This document shows, piece after piece, positions 8,512 to 17,345 of a stretch of 64,000 nt of DNA (the stretch's first letter is position 1; each line of letters begins with the position of its first letter). A program made the position numbers and the translations under genes. The notes under the pieces were generated by a model. That model was not told the origin of the DNA and did no database searches. It saw only the letters and a list, made by a program, of their open reading frames with translations. The DNA is from Bacteroidota bacterium (GTDB lineage Bacteria; Bacteroidota; Bacteroidia; Chitinophagales; Saprospiraceae), in contig PZPC01000024.1 in assembly GCA_003045895.1 (NCBI GenBank), forward strand, positions 1 through 64,000, written 5' to 3'.

Positions 8512-9600
8512 ATGCGGAAGCCCAAAATAGGCATTAGTATAGGTGACATCAACGGCATTGGGCCGGAAGTCATCATCAAGACCTTGCGCGACGAGCGGTT
8601 GCTCGACCAGTGCACCCCGATTATTTATGGCTCCAGTAAAGTGATTTCTTATCACAAGAATATTGTCGATCCGAATTTTCATTTTTTCTCTTGTCGGGAT
8701 GCCGAGCAAGCTAGTTCAGACAAGGTAAACGTAATCAACTGCTGGCAGGATACCGTGAACATTGAGATGGGTAAAGCCACGGCCGAAAGTGGCCAATACG
8801 CTGCGATAGCGCTGGAACTGGCCGTTAACGACCTCAAGGACGGGCACATCGATGCCCTCGTCACGGCTCCGATCAACAAGCACGCCATGCAACTGGCCGG
8901 GGGCTTTCCTTTTCCCGGGCACACCGAATACATCACCCAGCGCCTGGAGGCCAAACAGAGTCTCATGTTTATGGTGAGCGACACCCTGCGGGTAGGGCTG
9001 GTGACCAACCACGTTCCGCTTTCGGAAGTAGCTCACCAGGTGACCAAACAGTTGGTCAGTGATAAATTACACATCCTGGAAAGTACCCTCAAGATGGATT
9101 TCGGGCTGGAGCGGCCAACGATTGCGGTGTTGGGGCTCAACCCGCACGCCGGTGACGGCGGACTCCTGGGAGAAGCAGAGGAAAAAATTATCCGGCCCGC
9201 TATTGTAGAGGCCAAGAAAAAAGGAATGCTGGTGGTTGGGCCGTTTCCGGCTGACGGTTTCTTTGGCTCGGAACAATACCGCAAATTTGACGGTATCCTG
9301 GCGATGTACCACGACCAGGGTCTGATCCCATTCAAGCTCTTGTCTTTTGGGCAGGGGGTCAACTACACGGCAGGGCTTTCGGCTATTCGCACCTCTCCGG
9401 ACCATGGCACCGCCTATGACCTGGTGGGGAAAGACGAAGCCAATCCGGCCAGTTTCCGGCAGGCGCTTTATCAGGCGATCGATATCTTCCGCTCGCGGCA
9501 CGATTATTTGGAGATGCACGCCAATCCGCTGGTGATCAAAGAAAAACGACAAATGACGGATGGCGAAGAGGAAGATGAAATCTTACCCGAAGACGCGTAA
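8512..9600 (+). CDS. pdxA: 4-hydroxythreonine-4-phosphate dehydrogenase
   Basis: A 362-residue PdxA, which oxidises 4-phosphohydroxy-L-threonine in the DXP-dependent pathway to pyridoxal 5'-phosphate. Signatures: the N-terminal IGISIGDINGIGPEVI, TAPINKHAM, PGHTEYI, LGLNPHAGDGGLLGEAEE, DGILAMYHDQGLIPFKLL, and RTSPDHGTAYDLVGK. The His and Asp metal ligands lie within these. The length is normal with an acidic C-terminal tail (EEEDEILPEDA). The TTG-start lspA gene follows 77 nt later on the same strand. Confidence 0.97.
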   Translation: MRKPKIGISIGDINGIGPEVIIKTLRDERLLDQCTPIIYGSSKVISYHKNIVDPNFHFFSCRDAEQASSDKVNVINCWQDTVNIEMGKATAESGQYAAIALELAVNDLKDGHIDALVTAPINKHAMQLAGGFPFPGHTEYITQRLEAKQSLMFMVSDTLRVGLVTNHVPLSEVAHQVTKQLVSDKLHILESTLKMDFGLERPTIAVLGLNPHAGDGGLLGEAEEKIIRPAIVEAKKKGMLVVGPFPADGFFGSEQYRKFDGILAMYHDQGLIPFKLLSFGQGVNYTAGLSAIRTSPDHGTAYDLVGKDEANPASFRQALYQAIDIFRSRHDYLEMHANPLVIKEKRQMTDGEEEDEILPEDA

Positions 9601-9677
9601 TCATTTGAGCAGGTGAATTTATTATTTGCCCGGCACGACAGCTATTCTGTCGGCTGATCACCCCAAATTTACTCCTA

Positions 9678-10406
9678 TTGAAAAAGGCCTGGTATGTTGT
9701 TGGGATCATAGCGATTGTGTTGATCATCGATCAAGCGGTTAAGATTTGGGTGAAAACCCATATGCTATACGGAGAAATGATTCCCATCATGGGTTCTGAT
9801 CGTGCTTATATCCATTTTGTGGAAAACGAAGGGATGGCTTTTGGTAAACGCCTGGATCTTCCTTTTGGCAAATTAATTTTGAGTCTTTTCCGTATTACAG
9901 CGGCGGGTTTACTCGTGGTCTTTATGCGCAACTTGCTGCGGAAACCGATCAGCAATGGCTTGTTGATCAGTTTTTCGCTGATCCTGGCGGGTGCCCTGGG
10001 CAACATTATCGACAGTACTTTTTATGGTTGTTTGTTTTCGGCTTCCTATTCCCACGGGTTGCCTGCAGAATTTATGCCGGTAGGGGGGGGGTACAGCAGC
10101 TTGCTCTACGGCAAGGTGGTAGATATGTTCTATTTTCCGCTCTTTGAAGTAGGAATTCCAGCGTGGGTGCCCTTCTGGGGAGGGCGTTCTTTGTCCTTCT
10201 TTGGGCCCGTTTTCAATATTGCCGACGTAGCCATTACGTGGGGCGTCATTCAGGTTCTTTTATTTCACCGCTGGTTTTTTCAATCTACGCCAACACCCGT
10301 GACAGCGGTGGATGCCGCGGCAGAAAACCCGCCTACCACCGAAACCGAAGAGATAGCTTTAGCTAAAGATCCTCCAGGCCTTCAAAATCCTCAAAATCCT
10401 CAATAA
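9678..10406 (+). CDS. lspA: Lipoprotein signal peptidase (signal peptidase II)
   Basis: A 242-residue aspartyl peptidase of the inner membrane that removes prolipoprotein leaders. It uses a TTG start (9678), needed to include the first helix with the conserved DQAVKIWV. The conserved ENEGMAFG, GALGNIIDS, and the two catalytic Asp motifs KVVDM (Asp 149) and FNIADVAITWG (Asp 183) are all present. It is longer than E. coli LspA (164), with a Bacteroidota-type insert before the first catalytic Asp and a Pro/Thr-rich tail. The last 44 nt overlap the 3' end of the convergent ArsR-type gene. Confidence 0.95.
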   Translation: MKKAWYVVGIIAIVLIIDQAVKIWVKTHMLYGEMIPIMGSDRAYIHFVENEGMAFGKRLDLPFGKLILSLFRITAAGLLVVFMRNLLRKPISNGLLISFSLILAGALGNIIDSTFYGCLFSASYSHGLPAEFMPVGGGYSSLLYGKVVDMFYFPLFEVGIPAWVPFWGGRSLSFFGPVFNIADVAITWGVIQVLLFHRWFFQSTPTPVTAVDAAAENPPTTETEEIALAKDPPGLQNPQNPQ

Positions 10407-10716
10407 AACGACGGATAGCAGCAATGGATTCGCCCACCTTGTCGTAGGCGATTTTGTACATGACGTACTTGCCTTCCCGTTCGGTCTCCACGATACCCGT
10501 CACCCGTAAAATACGCAGGTGTTGGGAGGTAATGGACTGTTCCAACTGTAAAGTGTTGTAAATTTTGTTGACGTTGATGGATCCGTGGCGGTCGATAAAA
10601 GCCAATATACGCATTCGCAGGGGGTGAGCCAATGCACGTAAAATTTCCGCAGAAACCTCCAGCTTTTCGTCGTCAATTAGAATACGATCATTCGCATTTT
10701 TTCTCATAGCAAACAC
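10363..10716 (-). CDS. ArsR-family winged-helix transcriptional regulator
   Basis: A 117-residue winged-helix protein: LRALAHPLRMRILAFI, recognition-helix region LEQSITSQHLRILRVTGIVETEREGKYVMYKIA. The ELCVCDL metal motif of classical ArsR/SmtB is absent, so a thiol or other signal, or no ligand, is possible. Its 3' end overlaps the lspA 3' end by 44 nt in convergent orientation. It is a paralogue of the next ArsR gene (11011-11373), sharing the HGSINVNKIY/NGSMAVTDIY and EREGKY/ERQGKY segments. Confidence 0.88.
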   Translation of the reverse strand: MFAMRKNANDRILIDDEKLEVSAEILRALAHPLRMRILAFIDRHGSINVNKIYNTLQLEQSITSQHLRILRVTGIVETEREGKYVMYKIAYDKVGESIAAIRRFIEDFEDFEGLEDL

Positions 10717-10920
10717 AGTTGCATACGGGTAAAGGTACAGTCCTGTCCGTATCAGGGTAATGGGATTTAAACAGCCTTATTGTGTTTACTTCTTTGGGTA
10801 GAAAAAGATGTGACTAGGGGGAGGTTGAAAACAAATATCGTTAAAATTATGGTTTTTTCAAAGAATTGTAAAAAAAGGAATCGCTTTTAAAGTGTTAAAA
10901 CCTGATAGTCAGGTAGAATA

Positions 10921-10957
10921 CAAAAACTGCGTGCTGAAAATCAGCACGCAGTTTTTG
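10921..10957 (-). terminator. Strong bidirectional hairpin terminator
   Basis: A perfect 17-bp stem (10921-10937 with 10941-10957) and a 3-nt loop, with T-runs inside both outer arms. It lies 54 nt past the stop of the minus-strand ArsR gene at 11011. Confidence 0.75.
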
Positions 10958-11010
10958 TGTTCCTAGTGTGAATAATAACTTTTAAGTGCCCATGCGAAAA
11001 GCAAGCTTTT

Positions 11011-11373
11011 CTAACCAGCAGCCAATTCTTCGACCAATTTGCCGATTTGAGCGAGTCGTTCCCGGCTCAAGGCGTAGTAAATGTACTTTCCTTGCCGCTC
11101 CGTGTCTACTACGCCAGCGCGGCGCAAAATAGCCAGGTGCTGGGAAGCGACAGACTGCTCTAATCTGAGGGCAACATAAATATCCGTTACGGCCATACTG
11201 CCGTTCTCATCCAGCAGATCAATGATGCGCTGGCGGAGTTTGTGGTTTACTGCCCGCAAAACAATCACTGCTTTACGGAGCTCGGCATAATCCAACTGGA
11301 TATTTTCACTACCCTTGTTGGTTAAAGTTACCGATTCAATCTTTTGCTTTTCCATCGGTTGGATTTTTTGCAT
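11011..11373 (-). CDS. ArsR-family winged-helix transcriptional regulator
   Basis: A 120-residue regulator with the same core as the neighbouring one: LRAVNHKLRQRIIDLLDENGSMAVTDIYVALRLEQSVASQHLAILRRAGVV, followed by ERQGKYIYYAL. No classical metal-binding motif is visible. The start at 11373 gives MQKIQPMEKQ; the internal Met 7 (11355) is an alternative. It lies between two hairpin terminators and is probably monocistronic. Targets unknown; the two paralogues may cross-regulate. Confidence 0.88.
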   Translation of the reverse strand: MQKIQPMEKQKIESVTLTNKGSENIQLDYAELRKAVIVLRAVNHKLRQRIIDLLDENGSMAVTDIYVALRLEQSVASQHLAILRRAGVVDTERQGKYIYYALSRERLAQIGKLVEELAAG

Positions 11374-11758
11374 TAGAAAAATGGCACATCCAACTTATGC
11401 GGTTCAAATACCGTACCAAATTTCCTCACAAAGCTCTTTTAAATAAATCTCTCCTTACAAAAGTGGTAAACCATTAACAAATATGCAAAAAAATGAATGT
11501 AAATTTTTTATAAAACAAGTGCTTTTCTTTCTTAGCGGGCTTTTTTGAGCCTAAATCGATGTTTTTTCGCCCCATCAGTCGGGAGGCGGCGATGATTATT
11601 CCGGTTCCTCTTCGGGGAAGGAGTTTAAAATAATATTTATCGACCGCTGTTTTTTTGCTACGAACCCTCTATTGGGATTAAATACCAGCACCCGTCTTAC
11701 CTCACAACACAATTAGGGAACTGGTCGGAGACCATGCCAGACCAGTTCCCCTTTTAAC
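11374..11758. other. AT-rich intergenic region without a gene
   Basis: 385 bp between two minus-strand genes. Positions 11440-11530 are strongly AT-rich and may hold the promoter of the ArsR gene at 11011-11373. No open frame is convincing. A terminator occupies 11716-11750. Confidence 0.4.
11716..11750 (-). terminator. Terminator of the small membrane-protein gene
   Basis: An 11-bp perfect stem (gggaactggtc / gaccagttccc) with a 13-nt loop, directly after the stop of the minus-strand gene at 11759. Confidence 0.65.
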
Positions 11759-12175
11759 TTATCTAGGCTCGCGGCCCATCCACCAGCCCACAACGGCACC
11801 GATCAGCGCCCCGTAAATCACATAAGCCACGATATCGACAATCACCATGGTCATATCGATCATGTTGTACATACCATAAGCCAGGAAATCACTATTAGCG
11901 CCTATCAAGCCACCAATTACCGCGCCAGCCGTGGCGCCCGTCTGGATGGTCTTGATGCCGGCCCAACGCCCGTAGATGAGGGAGAACAGGAAGCCGATGG
12001 CCAGCGAACCCAAAGCAACGGACCACATGAGTGGTTCTTCCTTAGCCAACCCGGCGGGAGCCATGGAGTGCGCTTTCATAAAACCATCCAACGCCAGGCC
12101 CCAGATGAGAAAACCCAGCAGGAAAGCCGTGACGCCGCCCAGCAAACCGCCGATTAAAATTTTGTTTGAATTCAT
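11759..12175 (-). CDS. Small polytopic membrane protein, function unknown
   Basis: A 138-residue protein with four predicted membrane helices (about 7-28, 51-68, 80-97, 106-131). Several are Gly-rich with small-residue packing (GGLLGGVTAFLLG, GALIGAVVGWWMG). Family not recognised with confidence; the layout resembles small DUF-type integral membrane proteins of Bacteroidota. It has its own terminator and a TTG-poor AT-rich upstream region. Confidence 0.7.
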   Translation of the reverse strand: MNSNKILIGGLLGGVTAFLLGFLIWGLALDGFMKAHSMAPAGLAKEEPLMWSVALGSLAIGFLFSLIYGRWAGIKTIQTGATAGAVIGGLIGANSDFLAYGMYNMIDMTMVIVDIVAYVIYGALIGAVVGWWMGREPR

Positions 12176-12258
12176 AACTTTTAGATTAAGGTGGTGAAAA
12201 AATGTCTGCTAACTTACTTTATTATTTTTATAAATCGTTAACGCAGGTCAAAATAGCC

Positions 12259-12639
12259 TCATTCCAACAGGGCTGTTGGCGACCAGAAGTAGCGGTCGAA
12301 GTCGACGACGGTGTCGTCCTTAACCACCATCCCTTCGGCTTCCAGGAGTTCCTGCATGCGCGTGGGGGTCGCAAAATGGGTGCGTCCGCTGAGTTCGCCC
12401 TTGCGGTTTACCACCCGGTGCGCGGGTACGTCGCCCGTGTGAATGGCCTGGTTGAGCGCCCAGCCCACCATGCGCGCCGAACCCAGGGCCAGGAAATCGG
12501 CAATGGCGCCGTAATTGGTTACGCGGCCCGGCGGGATCAGGCGTACCACATCGTAGACATTTTCGTAGTAGGTCGGTTCGGGTGCCATAAAAGGGGGGCT
12601 TTTTGCTCGAAAATACTTACCCAAGGCAAGTTTTATCAA
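12259..12639 (-). CDS. MGMT-family alkyltransferase-like protein (ATL), catalytic Cys replaced by Ala
   Basis: A 126-residue protein equal to the DNA-binding domain of O6-methylguanine-DNA methyltransferase: VYDVVRLIPPGRVTNYGAIADFLALGSARMVGWAL, then VPAHRVVNRKGELSG. In true methyltransferases the last motif is PCHRV with an acceptor Cys; here it is PAHRV, so it cannot accept an alkyl group. Such ATL proteins bind O6-alkylguanine and hand the lesion to nucleotide excision repair. The start could also be an internal Met at residue 18 (APEPTYYEN follows), because the first 17 residues are atypical for the family. Confidence 0.88.
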   Translation of the reverse strand: MIKLALGKYFRAKSPPFMAPEPTYYENVYDVVRLIPPGRVTNYGAIADFLALGSARMVGWALNQAIHTGDVPAHRVVNRKGELSGRTHFATPTRMQELLEAEGMVVKDDTVVDFDRYFWSPTALLE

Positions 12640-12689
12640 GGGTAAGTTAATAATTCTGAACTACCTTTACCCCTCAAATTTGCAATTTC

Positions 12690-13340
12690 ATGTTGCGTAC
12701 TAAAATAAAAGCCAGCTCCATCACCCACCTTACCGACGCCCGCTATTTTGCGGCCTGGGAGGTCGAATGGTTGGGCTTCCAATTGTCGCCCGGCAGTGAA
12801 CACACCGTGGATCCGCGGCTGGTGAGCACCTTGCGCGAGTGGGTGGACGGGGTAAAGATTTGTGGCGAATTCAACCTGGCCACCGGCCCGGACATCCTCG
12901 CCGCGATCGATTTGCTGGCGCTGGAAACGGTGGAGGTTGGCATGTTTACGCCCCGCGAAACCTTGGTACAGCTCCAGGGCAAGGCCGAGATTATCCAGGA
13001 AGTGGTGGTCGAAGCCTACGCCGATACCAGCAACCTGGAGGAACTGATGTTGGAACACCAGGACCTGGTGGCCTACTTTTTGCTCCACTTCGGTAAAGGC
13101 GGCATCACCTGGGCCGACCTACAAGCGGGGATTCCATTGCCGGTGGAACAGTTGGCCGATTGGGCGCGCCGTTTCCCGCTGCTCATCGATCTGCCGCTGG
13201 GCGATACCCTACCGCAAGATTTTCTGGCACAGGTACCGGCCCGTGGCCTGAATGTGCAAGGCGGGGAAGAGGAAAAAGTGGGCTTGAAGAATTTTGACCA
13301 GTTGGATGCTTTTCTGGAAGATTTAGAATTACTGGTATGA
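12690..13340 (+). CDS. Degenerate TrpF-like (phosphoribosylanthranilate isomerase-like) protein
   Basis: A 216-residue protein with the TrpF barrel outline. The N-terminus (TKIKASSITHLTDARYFAAWEVEWLGFQLSPGS) matches TrpF KxCGIT..DA......A..LGF.F...S. The C-terminus (RGLNVQGGEEEKVGLKNFDQLDAFLEDL) matches the phosphate-binding G(L/V)DV.SG.E...G.KD...... of TrpF. The catalytic Cys of KxCGIT is replaced (KASSIT) and the second-half catalytic Asp is not evident. Enzyme activity is therefore doubtful. It is translationally coupled to the TrkH gene (ATGA overlap at 13337-13340), suggesting a shared job unrelated to tryptophan. Confidence 0.75.
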   Translation: MLRTKIKASSITHLTDARYFAAWEVEWLGFQLSPGSEHTVDPRLVSTLREWVDGVKICGEFNLATGPDILAAIDLLALETVEVGMFTPRETLVQLQGKAEIIQEVVVEAYADTSNLEELMLEHQDLVAYFLLHFGKGGITWADLQAGIPLPVEQLADWARRFPLLIDLPLGDTLPQDFLAQVPARGLNVQGGEEEKVGLKNFDQLDAFLEDLELLV

Positions 13341-14785
13341 TTAATTATCGAATCATCGCCAAGGTTTTGGGGGTGCTCCTGCTCATCATCGGTGCGCTCA
13401 TGTGGACGGGTTTGCCGGTATCGTGGTATTTTCAGTCGGGGGACATGTCTTCCTTGTTCTGGTCGGGCGTCATCTGCCTGGGGGCAGGCGGCTTGCTGCG
13501 GTTGCCGCGGCTGGGTGCCGACCGGTCGGTGCGCAAGCGCGAGGGGTACCTGATCGTAGCCCTGGGTTGGTTGGTGATGGTACTTTTCGGGATGCTGCCG
13601 TATGTATTGAGCGGCGTTATTCCCGGCTTTGCCGATGCCCTCTTTGAAACCGTTTCCGGGATGACCACCACGGGAGCTTCGGTGCTCACCAAGATCGAAG
13701 GCCAGCCCGAAGGTATCCTGTACTGGCGCAGCCTCACCCAGTGGATCGGCGGCATGGGGATTATTGTCCTCACCGTCGCCATCTTTCCGCTGCTGGGCAT
13801 TGGCGGGGTCGAGCTGTTCGTGGCGGAGGCACCCGGACCCACCAGCGATAAGCTGCATCCGCGCATCAGCGAAACGGCCAAGCGCCTGTGGCTCATCTAC
13901 GTGGGCCTGACGGGCATCCTGGCCTTGCTGCTGTTGCTGGAAGGGATGACGCTTTACGAGGCGGTCAACCACGCTCTCACGACCATGGCTACGGGTGGGT
14001 TTTCTACCCGCAACAACAGCATGGCGGCCTTTTCTCCCACCATTCAGTATACCATCTGTGTTTTTATGTTTTTGGCGGGGGTCAACTATACGGTCATCTA
14101 CTTTGGTTTGAAAGGCAAATTTAAGCGGGTGTGGGCCAGCGACGAGTTCCGGGCTTACCTTGGCCTGATCCTGTTGCTGACGGTCATTGTGACCTTTACG
14201 GTGCACCACGCGGTAGATATAACTTGGGAACAGGCCTTCCGCGATAGCATTTTTCAAATCATCTCCCTCATCACCACCACCGGCTTCGTTTCGGCTGATT
14301 ATACCAGCTGGACGGTCGGCCTGACGCTCTTGTTCTTTATTACCCTCTTCATCGGCGCTTGCGCCGGATCCACCAGTGGGGGCATCAAGATCGTGCGCAA
14401 TTTGGTGTTTTTCAAAAATTCTTTCCTGGAATTCAAGCGCATTCTGCATCCGCGGGCCATTATACCCCTGCGGCTCAACGGCGAAATTGTCAAAGGGCGG
14501 ATCATTACCCACATCATTATCTTTTTGCTGCTCTACCTCATGATTTTTATCTTTGGTTCCCTGGCGCTGGCCTGGATGGGGTTGGACTTTCTCACCGCCA
14601 TTGGGGCGGTAGCGACTTCACTGGGCAACGTCGGTCCCGGGATTGGCAAGGTGGGGCCCGTCGACAACTTTGCCTGGCTACCTGCCGAAGCGAAGATTCT
14701 CCTCAGCTTCCTGATGTTGCTGGGCCGACTGGAATTGTTTACGATTCTGGTGTTGTTTACCCCTTATTTCTGGAAGGCAAACTAA
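13337..14785 (+). CDS. trkH: TrkH-family potassium uptake protein
   Basis: A 482-residue membrane protein of the Trk/Ktr superfamily with four membrane-pore-membrane repeats. The four selectivity-filter segments are visible: TTTGASVLTKIE, MATGGFSTRN, TTTGFVSADY and LGNVGPGIGKVG. It imports K+ (with Na+ or H+) across the inner membrane and normally works with a cytoplasmic TrkA/KtrA RCK subunit. No such gene is in this window. Its ATG overlaps the stop of the TrpF-like gene by 4 nt; mtnA follows 6 nt after its stop, so the three are probably one transcript. Confidence 0.95.
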   Translation: MINYRIIAKVLGVLLLIIGALMWTGLPVSWYFQSGDMSSLFWSGVICLGAGGLLRLPRLGADRSVRKREGYLIVALGWLVMVLFGMLPYVLSGVIPGFADALFETVSGMTTTGASVLTKIEGQPEGILYWRSLTQWIGGMGIIVLTVAIFPLLGIGGVELFVAEAPGPTSDKLHPRISETAKRLWLIYVGLTGILALLLLLEGMTLYEAVNHALTTMATGGFSTRNNSMAAFSPTIQYTICVFMFLAGVNYTVIYFGLKGKFKRVWASDEFRAYLGLILLLTVIVTFTVHHAVDITWEQAFRDSIFQIISLITTTGFVSADYTSWTVGLTLLFFITLFIGACAGSTSGGIKIVRNLVFFKNSFLEFKRILHPRAIIPLRLNGEIVKGRIITHIIIFLLLYLMIFIFGSLALAWMGLDFLTAIGAVATSLGNVGPGIGKVGPVDNFAWLPAEAKILLSFLMLLGRLELFTILVLFTPYFWKAN

Positions 14786-14791
14786 CAGCTC

Positions 14792-15889
14792 ATGTCTAAG
14801 CTCATGCAAACCATCTGGCCCGACCCGCAGGACGACCGCATCGTTTGGATCATTGACCAACGCGCCCTGCCCCACGAACTGGTGCACGAAGCCCTCCGAA
14901 CGGCCGAGGACGCAGCCCGGGCCATTCGCGAGATGCACGTGCGTGGCGCACCCCTGATTGGCGCTACGGCGGCCTGGGGGCTCTACCTGGCCATGCGGCA
15001 ATACCCGCAGGAGGAAGCCTTTGGCAGTTACCTGCAACGCATGCGGGACTTGCTCTACCACACCCGGCCGACGGCGGTAGACCTGGAAAACGCGCTGGCG
15101 CAGGCTACGCAAAAGATCCTGGCCGCCGCCCCCGACCAACGCGTGGCCACCGCCCGCCGGGCAGCTGAGCAGTTTGCTGCCGAAAGCGCAGCCCAGTGCA
15201 AAGCCATCGGCGAATACGGCCTGCCGCTCCTGAAAGCCATCTACGCCAAGAAGGCGCCCGGCGAACCCATCCAGATCCTGACCCACTGCAACGCCGGCCG
15301 ACTGGCGTGCATCGACTACGGCACCGCCACGGCGCCCATCTACCTGGCCCACGAGCGCGGCCTGCCCGTGCACGTATGGGTAGACGAAACCCGCCCCCGC
15401 AACCAGGGCGCCCGCCTGACGGCCTACGAGCTGGCCCAGGCAGGCGTTCCCCACACCGTGATCACCGACAACCTGGGCGGCCACCTTATGCAGCACGGGC
15501 TGGTGGATATTGTCTTCGTAGGTACGGACCGCACAACCCGCCAGGGCGACGTGGCCAATAAAATAGGAACTTACCTGAAAGCCCTGGCAGCCGCTGACAA
15601 TGGGGTGCCTTTTTACGTCGGCCTGCCCACGAGTACCATCGACTGGACCATCCGCGATGGCCTGACGGAAATTCCCATCGAGGAGCGGGGAGGGGAGGAG
15701 GTGACCCACATCGCCGGCTGGTCAGACGGCCAGTCGCGCACCGTGCAGCTCACCCCCGACGCCAGCCCCGGCCTCAACTACGGTTTCGACGTGACGCCCG
15801 CCCGCCTGGTGACGGGCCTGATCACCGAGCGCGGCGTCTGCGCGGCGAGCGAGGCGGGTTTGTTGGGGCTGTTTCCGGAGCGGGGGTGA
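14792..15889 (+). CDS. mtnA: S-methyl-5-thioribose-1-phosphate isomerase
   Basis: A 365-residue MtnA of the eIF2B-alpha-like family. It converts methylthioribose 1-phosphate to methylthioribulose 1-phosphate in methionine salvage. Motifs: RGAPLIGATAAWG, the catalytic Cys in THCNAGRLACIDYGTATAPI, DETRPRNQGARLTAYEL, and the catalytic Asp region FVGTDRTTRQGDVANKIGTY. Full length. The upstream ATG at 14792 is preceded by the trkH stop 6 nt away. No other salvage gene (mtnK, mtnB) is adjacent. Confidence 0.95.
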   Translation: MSKLMQTIWPDPQDDRIVWIIDQRALPHELVHEALRTAEDAARAIREMHVRGAPLIGATAAWGLYLAMRQYPQEEAFGSYLQRMRDLLYHTRPTAVDLENALAQATQKILAAAPDQRVATARRAAEQFAAESAAQCKAIGEYGLPLLKAIYAKKAPGEPIQILTHCNAGRLACIDYGTATAPIYLAHERGLPVHVWVDETRPRNQGARLTAYELAQAGVPHTVITDNLGGHLMQHGLVDIVFVGTDRTTRQGDVANKIGTYLKALAAADNGVPFYVGLPTSTIDWTIRDGLTEIPIEERGGEEVTHIAGWSDGQSRTVQLTPDASPGLNYGFDVTPARLVTGLITERGVCAASEAGLLGLFPERG

Positions 15890-16207
15890 GGGGGGTGGGG
15901 AGATTAAATCAGCCGTTGGCGAAACGGAATACGAAGTAGAATCTATCAACAAGTCGAAATGAGTGAAATAATTCTTTTGTTAAATTGCAGTGCCATCCAT
16001 TGTCCTTTACCGATATTCTGAAACACGGAGTCCGCCGGTTTTCCCCACCATGCCCTATTTCTACCCCATAATTGTTCCGTTTCACTAAAATGGCTGGTTT
16101 TGCCCCATGTTTGTCCAGTTTTTGCCCTGTGTAAGCGCTACCTTTACAGCAACACCTAAAACTCAAACATTCATCTGGCTATAGCCAAACAACTACCTTC
16201 ACAACAC
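15890..16207. other. Intergenic region, no gene seen
   Basis: 318 bp at the boundary between GC-rich trkH-mtnA and the more AT-rich patch that follows. Open frames here lack family features, and no strong hairpin was found. Confidence 0.4.
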
Positions 16208-17275
16208 ATGGAAAATCAGACCACATTATCACCTTCAACGCCAGGCACACCACCATCGCCAGCAAGCATCATGCAAATTGGCACAGGTTTCTGGGCATCA
16301 AAGGTATTGCTAACGGCGGTAAACCTGGAATTATTCACTCACCTGGCCAGGCAGAAAGGCCAATCTGCCCAGGAAATCAAAACGCTTTTTCAACTCAAAT
16401 GTACCGATAGGCATCTTTATGATTTTTTAGATAGCCTGGTTGGTTTTGGATTTCTAAACCGGGAAGGACTCTTGGCAACTGCCCGGTATTCCAACAGCTT
16501 AGATACCGATACCTTCCTGGATAAAGCAAAACCTTCCTATATCGGAGGTATGCTGGAAATGCTGGACAATCGACTCTACGGCTTCTGGGGAAACCTACAG
16601 GATGGTTTAGAAACGGGTCATGCCCAAAATGAAGTAAAAAATGGGGATGCTCCGGTTTTTGAAGCTTTGTATAATGATCCCGTTCGGCTCAAGGGATTTG
16701 TAAATGCGATGACCGGAATGCAGATAGGAAACTTCATGGCTTTGGCGCAGGCTTTTGATTTTTCAAAGTACAAGACCTTTTTAGATGCTGGTGGCTCAGC
16801 AGGGGTTTTATCCCTGATGGTTGCCAGGCACCAGCCCCACATGACCTGCACCACACTGGATCTTCCCCCCGTCGAACCCATTGCTCAGGGAACCATTGAG
16901 CAATACCAACTTTCCGACCGGGTAAAGGCGGTGAGTGGCGATTTTTTCAAGGATGATTTCCCCCCGGCAGATGTCATTTCCATGGGGAATATTTTACACG
17001 ACTGGGATGAAGACCATAAAATTCAACTCCTGCAAAAAGCCTACGATGCATTGCCAGCGGGAGGTGCTTTTATAGCCATCGAGGCCGTAATTGACGATGA
17101 AAGAAAACAAAATGTCTTCGGAATGATGATGAGTCTGAATATGCTCATCGAGACGGGCAACGGATTTGACTACACTTTTTCCGATTTCAACCGATGGGCT
17201 ACACAAGTAGGATTTAAATCTACTTCCGCTATTTCGTTAACGGGACCTTCAAGTGCCGTTATTGCCTATAAATAA
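16208..17275 (+). CDS. SAM-dependent O-methyltransferase (COMT/ASMT-like)
   Basis: A 355-residue class I methyltransferase. Residues about 20-105 form the winged-helix dimerisation domain (GFWASKVLLTAVNLELFTHLA ... LYDFLDSLVGFGFLNREG). The catalytic domain follows with motif I FLDAGGSAGVLSLMVA, the acidic loop TCTTLDLPPV, and the family motif NILHDWDEDHKIQLLQKAYDALPAGG. Proteins of this type methylate small phenolic or polyketide-like substrates; the substrate is not predictable. No biosynthetic neighbours. The base composition is clearly more AT-rich than mtnA, hinting at separate origin. Confidence 0.9.
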   Translation: MENQTTLSPSTPGTPPSPASIMQIGTGFWASKVLLTAVNLELFTHLARQKGQSAQEIKTLFQLKCTDRHLYDFLDSLVGFGFLNREGLLATARYSNSLDTDTFLDKAKPSYIGGMLEMLDNRLYGFWGNLQDGLETGHAQNEVKNGDAPVFEALYNDPVRLKGFVNAMTGMQIGNFMALAQAFDFSKYKTFLDAGGSAGVLSLMVARHQPHMTCTTLDLPPVEPIAQGTIEQYQLSDRVKAVSGDFFKDDFPPADVISMGNILHDWDEDHKIQLLQKAYDALPAGGAFIAIEAVIDDERKQNVFGMMMSLNMLIETGNGFDYTFSDFNRWATQVGFKSTSAISLTGPSSAVIAYK

Positions 17276-17345
17276 TATTTTTTTCACTTTTTTAACCTGT
17301 AAAACAAATCATCAGGATTAAGACACGGATTGTACCACAAAGAAC

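Noticed and set aside
13073-14512. 479-codon minus-strand frame opposite trkH
   Set aside because: Its composition is that of a frame shadow of GC-rich coding DNA, while the plus strand encodes TrkH with all four pore motifs.
16208-17275. Part of a natural-product cluster around the O-methyltransferase
   Set aside because: No polyketide synthase, peptide synthetase or other tailoring gene lies nearby. The phosphopantetheinyl transferase at 7709 is 8 kb away with housekeeping genes between.
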